Assembly (NCBI GenBank): GCA_049606855.1
Contig: JBMYVY010000017.1
Span: 1 to 29,105 of the forward strand
Origin: JBELHR01 sp049606855
GTDB lineage: Bacteria; Bacteroidota; Bacteroidia; Flavobacteriales; Flavobacteriaceae
Direction: 5' to 3'
DNA: 29,105 nucleotides
Under the pieces are notes generated by a model, which did no database searches, was not told the origin of the DNA, and worked only from the letters and a program-made list of their open reading frames with translations. The translations under genes were made by a program, and so were the position numbers. Shown here in pieces: positions 7,825-14,509 of this stretch; position 1 is the first letter of the stretch; every line of letters starts with the position of its first letter.

Positions 7825-8541
7825 ATGGATATTTACGGAAAAGCTCTAATTGATTATTTAAACGGAAATTACACGGAAGATATGCAATCTGAAACCAGTA
7901 TTTCAGAATATGATGCCTTTCCTATTCCTTATCTGTTTCGTTCATTCAATGAGATGCCTATTATGGAACAAAAGGCCTTGGAACTATCAAAGGGCAAAGT
8001 TTTAGATATTGGATCAGGGTCAGGATCTCATTCTCTTTATCTGCAAGAAAAAGGGCTTGATGTGACTGCTATTGACACTTCTCAGGGGGCTTGTGAAGTT
8101 GCTCGAGAAAGAGGGGTCAAAAAAGTGAAGTGCGAGGATGTTCGAAACCTGAGTACTAAAGAAAAATACGATACTTTACTTTTAATGATGAACGGTGCGG
8201 GTATGGCAGGTAAATTAAAAGACTCACTTGGTTTCTATTTAAAATTGAAAAATCTATTGACTGATAAAGGTCAAATCCTCGTAGATTCAACCGATATCAT
8301 TTATATGTTTCAAGATGAAGATGGAGGGATTTGGAAGGATCTCAATAGTGATTATTACGGTGAGGTAATCTTTAAAATATCCTATAAAGGTCAAGAATCA
8401 GAACCCTTTAATTGGGTTTATATTGATTTTGAAAATCTAAAATACATTGCTGAGCAAGCAGGAATGATTGCAGAGAAAATTGTTGATGGCCCCTATTATA
8501 ATTATTTAGCAAGACTAACTATTGCTCCAACCAAATCTTGA
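7825..8541 (+). CDS. Class I SAM-dependent methyltransferase
   Basis: 238 aa. The SAM-binding motif I is VLDIGSGSGSHSLYL (from residue 57), followed by the acidic end of beta 2 (VTAIDTS) and a motif resembling VxCEDVRNL. Rossmann-type methyltransferase, cytoplasmic, substrate unknown. Family members with this architecture act on small molecules, RNA or proteins, and nothing here decides between them. Transcribed alone. The 3' end overlaps the convergent LytTR regulator by 23 bp. Confidence 0.85.
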   Translation: MDIYGKALIDYLNGNYTEDMQSETSISEYDAFPIPYLFRSFNEMPIMEQKALELSKGKVLDIGSGSGSHSLYLQEKGLDVTAIDTSQGACEVARERGVKKVKCEDVRNLSTKEKYDTLLLMMNGAGMAGKLKDSLGFYLKLKNLLTDKGQILVDSTDIIYMFQDEDGGIWKDLNSDYYGEVIFKISYKGQESEPFNWVYIDFENLKYIAEQAGMIAEKIVDGPYYNYLARLTIAPTKS

Positions 8542-9274
8542 AGGATTTGACCCGTTCCCTGCTTACGATTAATTCTTTGTCAGGTTGAGCGTCACTAATG
8601 ACCTTCAATCTTGAATTACTGAACGCTTGGATTTGTTCAATATTATCTACCGAAATAATTGCAGATCTCGAAATTCTAAAAAACGAATCAGGATTAAGAG
8701 ATTTTTCTAAATCATCTAAGCTCTGATCAATATCAAAAGACCGCCCTTTAAAAGTCTGTAAGTAATTAATCTTATTTTCTGAATAGAAAAGAGCGATTTC
8801 ATCTGTAGCAATCAACTTTAATTGATTGCCTATACGTATCATCCAGCGCTTTTTAAAACGCTGTTGCTTCCCCATTAATTTATTGGACACTTGTTCCAAA
8901 ACCTGACTGATCTCGCTTTGCTGATTGTGCTGATCAGAAAATTTTTTCAATGCAAATTCTAAGTCATCTTTAGCAATTGGCTTTAGTAAATAATCGATGC
9001 TATTGTGCTTAAAAGCCTGCAAGGCATATTCATCATATGCTGTTGTGAAAATTATTGGAGCGATAACTTCTACATGGTCAAAAATTTCAAAAGACAAGCC
9101 ATCAGAAAGCTGTATATCTAAAAAAACTAAATCCACCTCTGGTTGAGCACCAAAATAGTTCACAGCCTCCTCAACAGAATGCAATTGGGTAATTTGATCA
9201 TAGCCTTCAGCCTCAATCATTCGACTAAGTCTTCTAGCTGCAGGTTTTTCATCTTCTATTAAAACAACTTTCAT
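8519..9274 (-). CDS. LytTR-family response regulator
   Basis: 251 aa. Receiver domain (residues about 2-118) with the acidic pocket in IEDE, phospho-acceptor Asp in VFLDIQLSDG (residue 53 from this start), the conserved Thr in FTTAYDEYA and Lys in LLKPI. The C-terminal LytTR DNA-binding domain (about 145-250) includes IRIGNQLKLI and SFFRISRSAIISVDNI. The ATG at 9274 overlaps the TGA of the upstream 2TM gene (TGATG), so translation is probably coupled; a GTG one codon upstream is an alternative start. It is the last gene of the DUF2141-kinase-2TM-2TM operon. A matching LytTR-type repeat pair lies upstream of that operon (11614-11643), suggesting autoregulation. Confidence 0.93.
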   Translation of the reverse strand: MKVVLIEDEKPAARRLSRMIEAEGYDQITQLHSVEEAVNYFGAQPEVDLVFLDIQLSDGLSFEIFDHVEVIAPIIFTTAYDEYALQAFKHNSIDYLLKPIAKDDLEFALKKFSDQHNQQSEISQVLEQVSNKLMGKQQRFKKRWMIRIGNQLKLIATDEIALFYSENKINYLQTFKGRSFDIDQSLDDLEKSLNPDSFFRISRSAIISVDNIEQIQAFSNSRLKVISDAQPDKELIVSRERVKSFKIWLEQ

Positions 9275-9570
9275 CACTTTTCTTTATCCATTAATTCTTT
9301 GATTCTTTTTTCTTCCCACCTCTTGCCAAAAATTAAATTTTTACCGAATACCCCGTACCAATGAAATGCGATACCTATACCCCACCAAAACCACAACGAA
9401 TTCGTAGTAAAATTCACTCCTGAAAACGCATCAAAACGAATTGTAGATGCAAGAATCACAAATCCATTAATCAGCAAATACCACACAAAATGTATATAAA
9501 ATCCCTTAACCTTTTTTACCTGTTTAAGAGCCTCTTCATACCTCGGATCATCCTCATTAAAAGTTCTCAT
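9274..9570 (-). CDS. 2TM domain protein (second free-standing copy)
   Basis: 98 aa. Most of the protein is a 2TM domain: a charged lead-in (ALKQVKKVKGFY), a first helix (HFVWYLLINGFVIL), a short loop, a second Trp-rich helix (LWFWWGIGIAFHWYGVF) and an amphipathic tail RWEEKRIKELM. The lead-in and the WExxxIKxxM tail recur in the neighbouring 2TM protein and in the kinase C-terminus. Probably an inner-membrane partner of the kinase. Biochemical function of 2TM domains is not established to my knowledge. It overlaps the upstream 2TM gene by 14 bp and the regulator by one base. Confidence 0.85.
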   Translation of the reverse strand: MRTFNEDDPRYEEALKQVKKVKGFYIHFVWYLLINGFVILASTIRFDAFSGVNFTTNSLWFWWGIGIAFHWYGVFGKNLIFGKRWEEKRIKELMDKEK

Positions 9571-9823
9571 CCTCCATCAGTTTTTTAATTTGACGTTCTT
9601 CCCAACCTCTGCCCATACCGAATGTGAAAAAGGCATGGATAACAACAGAGATCCCCCAACCAATCATAGGGAACCAAAACCACTTGAAACCCCAATAAGT
9701 CATATAATTAATAAATATTAGAAAAGGAATCACACAACAATAGGCAATTAAATTTGTGTAAAAGCCTTTAATTTCATCAACTCTTGCTTTTGCTTCTAAA
9801 TATTTTCTTGAATTTTCGTCCAT
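9557..9823 (-). CDS. 2TM domain protein (first free-standing copy)
   Basis: 88 aa from the ATG at 9823, one base after the kinase stop codon; a longer reading from 9889 would lie inside the kinase gene. The lead-in KYLEAKARVDEIKGFY, two helices (LIAYCCVIPFLIFINY; FWFPMIGWGISVVIHAFF) and tail GWEERQIKKLMEDENF closely match the kinase C-terminal domain (FINYMTYWGFKWFWF versus YINYSTYWGFQWFWF). This points to a local duplication of the 2TM module. Likely inner membrane, function unknown. Confidence 0.86.
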   Translation of the reverse strand: MDENSRKYLEAKARVDEIKGFYTNLIAYCCVIPFLIFINYMTYWGFKWFWFPMIGWGISVVIHAFFTFGMGRGWEERQIKKLMEDENF

Positions 9824-9824
9824 T

Positions 9825-11120
9825 TTAAAAATCGTTTTTATCCATGTATTTTTTAATTTGTTTACTCTCCCAATTTTGACCGATTCCATAAATTTTAAAT
9901 CCTTGGATAACCAACCCTAGCCCCCATCCGAAACAGGCAAACCAGAACCACTGAAATCCCCAGTAGGTAGAATAATTAATGTAAGCCAAAAAAGGCATAA
10001 TCACTATAAAACTTATTAACGAAGAGTAAAACTCTCTTAAGTTCTTAACACGTGCTTTTGCACGATAAAATTTTTCTTGATTATTATAATCTATTGCTTG
10101 CATAACTTTTGCTTGTTGTTTAAGTAAGGGAATTCTGACAGAAAACAACTCTTGGTCAGAACTGATTTCTACTCCTCTACTCGATATAATATCATATCTT
10201 TTTTTAATATTCGACAGTCCGATTTTTGTTCCTTTCTCGACCGTCTCCTTTGGTTTAAAGCTATTGCTAACCTCGAGATAAGCATCTGCGATCTTCACCT
10301 TAATTTGCATGGGAGTTCTATTGTGCTTAATACAGTTCTCTAACAATAACTGCAAGGTTAAAGGAACTATTTTATGATCTTCAACACGCTCTTTAATAAT
10401 TACCTCGTATTGAATTGAATCTTCGAAACGCATCATAATCAGATCCATGTATTTTTTGGCAAAACTCAACTCCTCCGAAAGCGGTATCAAATCTTTTGAT
10501 TTTTGCTCTAATACATAGCGGTAGACTTGAGAGAGCTTGGTTGTAAAATCTTCAGCTCTCTCAGGATTCTCTCCTATCAAAGAGGTCAAAACATTTAAGG
10601 AATTAAATAAAAAGTGGGGGTCTAACTGACTTTTTAATGATTCAAACCGAGCCGTTACTGTTTTTGCTACTAATTCAGATTCTTTAACACGTTTTTCTTG
10701 TTTTGATTTATAGATGTAGAAAAATGTAATCCCTAAAACAATTACCACAGTGATCATACCTCCAAATACGTAAGGCAAGGTGGATTCACCATTTAAAAAT
10801 TGTAAAGTCGATTCGTTTTCAAACCACAATGCTGTTGACCATCTCAATAAAAAAAGACAAATTACAGTTACTAAAAAGGAAAGAAAAACTCCAACTACTG
10901 CTCGCATATTTTGGTTCTTCCATCGCTGATTATTTAAGTAACTAAACAAAAGCATGTTACTTCCTCCTATTACCATACAGTATAACTGGTAAAATAAAAA
11001 ATCAGTATAGAATTCCTGAATACTTTCAAATCGAAATTGATTAAATAAGCCTTCACTAATTAGAAAGACGCCTATTCCGATCAAAAAATTCACTCCTAAA
11101 ATGCGAACGAGTTTCTTCAT
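9825..11120 (-). CDS. LytS-type histidine kinase with C-terminal 2TM domain
   Basis: 431 aa. Four N-terminal membrane helices (about 7-24, 41-61, 74-95, 117-137), then a His_kinase (PF06580-type) domain with phospho-acceptor H169 in LDPHFLFNSLN and an HATPase region with N262 in LLLENCIKHN and the G-box GTKIGLSNIKKRY. After residue 340 comes an extra 2TM domain (about 352-428; lead-in YRAKARVKNLREFY, tail NWESKQIKKYM). No periplasmic sensor domain is visible, so sensing is likely within the membrane. The fused 2TM module begins at Met340 with the same pattern as the stand-alone 2TM protein that follows, suggesting gene fusion. Cognate regulator: the LytTR protein two genes downstream. It lies 9 bp after the DUF2141 gene. 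Confidence 0.9.
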   Translation of the reverse strand: MKKLVRILGVNFLIGIGVFLISEGLFNQFRFESIQEFYTDFLFYQLYCMVIGGSNMLLFSYLNNQRWKNQNMRAVVGVFLSFLVTVICLFLLRWSTALWFENESTLQFLNGESTLPYVFGGMITVVIVLGITFFYIYKSKQEKRVKESELVAKTVTARFESLKSQLDPHFLFNSLNVLTSLIGENPERAEDFTTKLSQVYRYVLEQKSKDLIPLSEELSFAKKYMDLIMMRFEDSIQYEVIIKERVEDHKIVPLTLQLLLENCIKHNRTPMQIKVKIADAYLEVSNSFKPKETVEKGTKIGLSNIKKRYDIISSRGVEISSDQELFSVRIPLLKQQAKVMQAIDYNNQEKFYRAKARVKNLREFYSSLISFIVIMPFLAYINYSTYWGFQWFWFACFGWGLGLVIQGFKIYGIGQNWESKQIKKYMDKNDF

Positions 11121-11129
11121 ACTTCTAAA

Positions 11130-11546
11130 TTAAAATTTAATTTCAAGTTTTAGGTTTTCACCATTAAAATTAAATTTTGCTTGCTCAAAGGTCGGAGGGC
11201 CATAACCCATGAAGTTTGTACTCATACCATAATCTTCCTTAGGCATGCCGTTTGACTCAAAGTCCATTTTATTATTTCCATTCTCATCGTGGTAGCACAA
11301 AATGGCATAAACTCCTGGTTCCAAATCCTTGAATTCTACAATTGCTTTTCCGGACGCTACCTTAATGTAAGCAGCTTGGATAGGTGTTTTCATAAAGGAC
11401 TCTTCGTCGTAAAGTGCGAACCCTACCGATCCTGAATCATTTCTTACATTTACAACTTCAGCACTCAAAAGTGATTTGGATGCGCTTTCTTGTCCCAAAA
11501 CGTTTCCTGAGACAAAAAACAATAAGCTAACTAATACTCTAATCAT
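11130..11546 (-). CDS. DUF2141 domain secreted protein
   Basis: 138 aa. Signal peptide (MIRVLVSLLFFVSGNVLGQ, cleavage near 19), then a single beta-rich DUF2141 domain with the family pattern GSVGFALYDEESF, LEPGVYAILCYHDENGN, KMDFESNGMPKEDYGMS and YGPPTFEQAKF. The DxNGNxKMD segment resembles a calcium-binding-like loop, but metal binding is unproven. Likely periplasmic or surface exposed. As first gene of the operon it may supply or modulate the signal for the kinase; that is inference from position only. Confidence 0.85.
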   Translation of the reverse strand: MIRVLVSLLFFVSGNVLGQESASKSLLSAEVVNVRNDSGSVGFALYDEESFMKTPIQAAYIKVASGKAIVEFKDLEPGVYAILCYHDENGNNKMDFESNGMPKEDYGMSTNFMGYGPPTFEQAKFNFNGENLKLEIKF

Positions 11547-11572
11547 GACTTGTTTGGTTTAAAATTATACTT

Positions 11573-11580
11573 CAAATATC
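11573..11580 (-). promoter_or_regulatory. Candidate -7 box of the DUF2141-kinase-2TM-LytTR operon
   Basis: GATATTTG on the minus strand is one base off TAnnTTTG and lies 26 nt before the DUF2141 start. At the -33 distance there is only TTTT (about 11601-11604), a weak box, as expected for a promoter needing an activator. The LytTR-like repeats begin about 10 bp further upstream. Confidence 0.4.
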
Positions 11581-11613
11581 AACAGAGTCATGTCCTTTTA
11601 AAAAATATGGTTG

Positions 11614-11643
11614 ATGAACTGTAATATTTTAATGATGAATTGT
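11614..11643 (-). promoter_or_regulatory. Candidate LytTR operator: two 9-bp direct repeats, 12-bp spacer
   Basis: On the minus strand ACAATTCAT (11643-11635) and ACAGTTCAT (11622-11614) are direct repeats with 12 bp between them. The LytTR family consensus is [TA][AC][CA]GTTN[AG][TG], repeated at 12-13 bp spacing. ACAGTTCAT matches at all nine positions and ACAATTCAT at eight. Similarity extends outside the 9-mers: TGATGAAYTGTAA on the plus strand recurs at a 21-bp period. The site lies upstream of the operon encoding a LytTR regulator and also 48-77 bp upstream of the divergent ECF sigma gene, so either or both may be controlled. Confidence 0.7.
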
Positions 11644-11651
11644 AACAATTC
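11637..11651. promoter_or_regulatory. Inverted repeat GAATTGT-A-ACAATTC
   Basis: Perfect 7-bp arms around one base, overlapping the distal LytTR-like repeat and lying about 40 bp before the sigma factor start. It may be a second operator, or chance in AT-rich DNA. Confidence 0.3.
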
Positions 11652-11690
11652 GAAAATTCCTTATACTTATACCTTGAAAACACCAAGTAT

Positions 11691-12185
11691 TTGAACCCAA
11701 CTCTAGAACAAGACTTTTTGGAAAAATTCCAAGCGAATCAGAATATTGCGCACAAAATTTGTCGTGCCTATACTTCTGACGAACACTCACACAAAGACTT
11801 GTTTCAAGAAATTACGGTCCAGCTGTGGAGGGCTTATCCTAAATTTAGAGGGGAAGCCAAGTTTTCTACTTGGATGTATCGAATTGCCTTGAATACTGCA
11901 ATTACCATCTATCGAAAGCAAAAAAGAACAATTCAAACCTCCACTCTAGACGATTATAGTTTTAAACTAAGTGAGGAGCCCTATGATGGAGAAAAAGAAG
12001 AGCAAGTAAAGGCTTTGTACAAAGCTATTAACCAATTAAGCGATATCAATAAGGCCATCATCTTGCTTTATTTAGAGGATAAACCTTATAAGGAAATCTC
12101 AGAGATTATCGGTATTACTGAAGTGAATGCTCGTGTTAAGGTCAATCGTTCCAAAGAACAATTAAGAAAGTTATTAAATCCTTAA
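11691..12185 (+). CDS. ECF-type RNA polymerase sigma factor
   Basis: 164 aa. Sigma region 2 spans about residues 22-85 (HKDLFQEITVQLWRAYPKFRG, FSTWMYRIALNTA). Region 4 spans about 107-162 (INKAIILLYLEDKPYKEISEIIGITEVNARVKVNRSKEQL) with a helix-turn-helix. The start appears to be TTG: the N-terminus MNPTLEQDFLEKF aligns with the usual sigma N-terminal length, and the first in-frame ATG lies inside region 2. The rare start may limit expression. Its membrane-protein neighbour starts 3 bp after the stop codon. Divergent from the LytTR two-component operon, with the LytTR-like repeats in between. Confidence 0.9.
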   Translation: MNPTLEQDFLEKFQANQNIAHKICRAYTSDEHSHKDLFQEITVQLWRAYPKFRGEAKFSTWMYRIALNTAITIYRKQKRTIQTSTLDDYSFKLSEEPYDGEKEEQVKALYKAINQLSDINKAIILLYLEDKPYKEISEIIGITEVNARVKVNRSKEQLRKLLNP

Positions 12186-12188
12186 GAT

Positions 12189-12830
12189 ATGGATGATTTA
12201 AAAAATATTTGGTCAAAACAAGACCTAAGCACCGATCACGTCGATGCTGTAGAAGTAAAGAAACTCATGAGTAAAAAAGCAAAATCATTGGCATTTTGGG
12301 TTTTGATTATTTCTCTTGGAGAATTTGCCTTATCCAATCTACCTCTTTTATTTATGGATTATGATGCAGCCCAAGAAGACTATAGAACTATTGGGATGGA
12401 TACATTTATGAATGTGATCAGTATCATCACGTATTCCGTTTCCTTGATTTTCATCTACCTTTTTTATAAGAATTACCGGACAATCAGTATTGAAAAGAGT
12501 GTAAAAGGACTTTTAAGGTCGATAGTAAAGACGAGAAAGGTCGTAAAAATGTACATCTATTACAATCTTACTGCAATTAGCTTTGTTTATTTAATCTTTA
12601 TTGTTGTGTTATTCTCCAATAAAGAAAACTTGATACATTTTGGTCATTTACCACCAACGACAAACCTTGATGAAATTTGGTTGCCTGCGCTTATTATAAC
12701 GATAGTAACCTTGATGCTTATTGTAGGATTAATAGCCTTGTTTTATAGATTGACCTATGGGTATATTTTGAGGCGACTAATGCGCAATTACAAAGAGCTA
12801 AATGATTTACATAAAAAAAAGGACTATTGA
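12189..12830 (+). CDS. Four-helix membrane protein, candidate anti-sigma partner
   Basis: 213 aa. A short charged cytoplasmic N-terminus (MDDLKNIWSKQDL) precedes four hydrophobic segments at about 35-55, 75-93, 121-141 and 164-186, followed by a basic C-terminus. No zinc-binding HxxxCxxC motif and no periplasmic domain. The gene directly follows the ECF sigma gene, and Bacteroidetes sigma genes are often followed by a membrane protein of this N-terminal type (DxLKxIW). A role in holding the sigma factor is therefore plausible but unproven. I recognise no named family. Its last codons overlap the convergent msrA and a terminator. Confidence 0.8.
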   Translation: MDDLKNIWSKQDLSTDHVDAVEVKKLMSKKAKSLAFWVLIISLGEFALSNLPLLFMDYDAAQEDYRTIGMDTFMNVISIITYSVSLIFIYLFYKNYRTISIEKSVKGLLRSIVKTRKVVKMYIYYNLTAISFVYLIFIVVLFSNKENLIHFGHLPPTTNLDEIWLPALIITIVTLMLIVGLIALFYRLTYGYILRRLMRNYKELNDLHKKKDY

Positions 12831-12842
12831 TAGTCCTTTTTT
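12815..12842. terminator. Bidirectional terminator inside two overlapping gene ends
   Basis: A-run plus GGACTA / TAGTCC plus T-run form a nearly perfect inverted repeat with a TTGA loop. The hairpin contains the stop codons of both the plus-strand membrane protein (12830) and the minus-strand msrA (12824), so both coding ends were shaped by the terminator. The A/T runs allow function in both directions. Confidence 0.85.
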
Positions 12843-13441
12843 AATTTGTCTTTATAATTTTTTAGAAACTTATCCAGTTTGGGATTAATAACAGCAACAC
12901 AATAGGGTTGGTTTTTGTTATCGTTATAATAGTTCTGATGATAATCATCCGCTTCATAAAATGCGTCAAACTCTGTGACCTCAGTAACAATTGGATCATC
13001 AAACACCTCAGCTAGCGTAAGCGCTTGAATCATGGCCTCTGCTTCAAGTTTTTGCTGCTCATCGTGGTAGAATACCGCTGATCTGTATTGCGTTCCAACA
13101 TCGTAACCTTGACGATTCAAGGTCGTTGGGTCATGCGTTGCAAAAAAAACTTCAAGAAGTTCTACAAAACTAATTTTATCAGCATCATAGGTAAGCTCAA
13201 TAACTTCAGCATGGCCTGTCCTTCCTGACACAACCTCTCGGTAAGCCGGATTCTTAATATGACCTCCAGAAAATCCTGATCGAACTACTTCTACTCCCTC
13301 TAAACGTTGGAAAATTGCTTCGGTACACCAAAAACATCCGTTTCCAAAAGTTGCTTCTTTCAAATTTTTTTGATTTTTACCAGCACTGCTCATTGTGATT
13401 AATAAGACAAGAACTGAAAATGAATACACTAATTTTTTCAT
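12824..13441 (-). CDS. msrA: Peptide-methionine (S)-S-oxide reductase, exported form
   Basis: 205 aa. The catalytic motif GCFWC (C36, C39) and the MsrA signatures SGFSGGHIKNPAYREVVSGRTGHAE and DPTTLNRQGYDVGTQYRSAVFY are complete, and DYHQNYY follows. A signal peptide (residues about 1-20, MKKLVYSFSVLVLLITMSSA) indicates export to the periplasm or envelope. MsrA reduces methionine sulfoxide in proteins. It lies 37 bp after the threonine aldolase gene and is probably the last gene of that operon. Confidence 0.95.
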   Translation of the reverse strand: MKKLVYSFSVLVLLITMSSAGKNQKNLKEATFGNGCFWCTEAIFQRLEGVEVVRSGFSGGHIKNPAYREVVSGRTGHAEVIELTYDADKISFVELLEVFFATHDPTTLNRQGYDVGTQYRSAVFYHDEQQKLEAEAMIQALTLAEVFDDPIVTEVTEFDAFYEADDYHQNYYNDNKNQPYCVAVINPKLDKFLKNYKDKLKKDYQ

Positions 13442-13478
13442 GGGTTTTGGGGCTTTGGTCGAAATCGAAATCTCAGCA

Positions 13479-14498
13479 TTACATGGATTTCAATACTTCG
13501 AGTGTTTTTTCTAACATCACGGGCGTAAAATCTAAATGAGTAACCATCCTCAGTTTACCTTGTCCCATGGATATTATTAAAATATTATGCTCCTCAAGCT
13601 TCTTCATAAACTTCATTTCAGCCTGGTTATCGTGAACTTCAAAAATCACAATATTCGTCTCAACTGGCTCCACCTTTGCGACATACTGGCACTCTATAAG
13701 ACCTTCACTCAATAATTTCGCGTGTTGATGATCAATTTCTAAGCGATTCACATGATGATCTAGAGCAAAAATCCCGGCAGCAGCAAGATAACCAGCCTGC
13801 CTCATACCTCCTCCAAATAATTTCCTAATTCTCAAGGCCCGGGCCATATCTTTTTTTGTACCCACCAATAAGGACCCAACAGGCGCTCCTAAACCTTTGG
13901 ACAAACAAATTGATATCGTATCAAACAATTCACCATATTGAATAGGCGTTTGATTTTTTGCGACCAAAGCATTAAATAAACGGGCACCGTCAAGATGAAA
14001 AGCCAAGTCGTGCGATTTTACCTTAGACTTAATCTTAATCAATTCTTCAAAATCCCAACAAGCTCCACCTCCCTTATTTGTAGTGTTTTCAATAGCCACT
14101 AAGGCACTTTTGGGGAGATGTATATTGTCCGCCTCATTGATGGCATCATTCAATTGTTCCGCTTTAAACATTCCGCGACTTCCTTGAATCAAATAGGAAG
14201 TTACCCCGGAATTAAAAGCCGCTCCACCCCCTTCATAATTATAAACGTGGGCATATTTATCACAGATCATTTGATCCCCTGGTTGGGTATGTAATTTAAT
14301 AGCCGTTTGATTGGCCATCGTACCTGAAGGAAAGAAAAGTGCAGATTCCTTACCAAACATCCCGGCTACTTTGTCTTGTAAAGCATTCACCGTTGGATCT
14401 TGCATAAAAACGTCATCCCCAACCTCAGCTTCAAACATGGAGTGAAGCATTTCTTTTGTTGGTTTGGTAACTGTATCACTTATTAAATTAATTATCAT
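13479..14498 (-). CDS. ltaE: Threonine aldolase (beta-eliminating lyase family)
   Basis: 339 aa. PLP fold type I; the N-terminal motif LISDTVTKPTKEM, FPSGTMANQTA (phosphate-binding), HLDGARLFNA (D170) and the PLP lysine K201 in LSKGLGAPVGS match low-specificity L-threonine aldolases. It cleaves threonine or allo-threonine to glycine and acetaldehyde in the cytoplasm. It follows the metalloprotease gene by 11 bp. Confidence 0.9.
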   Translation of the reverse strand: MIINLISDTVTKPTKEMLHSMFEAEVGDDVFMQDPTVNALQDKVAGMFGKESALFFPSGTMANQTAIKLHTQPGDQMICDKYAHVYNYEGGGAAFNSGVTSYLIQGSRGMFKAEQLNDAINEADNIHLPKSALVAIENTTNKGGGACWDFEELIKIKSKVKSHDLAFHLDGARLFNALVAKNQTPIQYGELFDTISICLSKGLGAPVGSLLVGTKKDMARALRIRKLFGGGMRQAGYLAAAGIFALDHHVNRLEIDHQHAKLLSEGLIECQYVAKVEPVETNIVIFEVHDNQAEMKFMKKLEEHNILIISMGQGKLRMVTHLDFTPVMLEKTLEVLKSM

Positions 14499-14509
14499 AA
14501 TTCCTCTTT

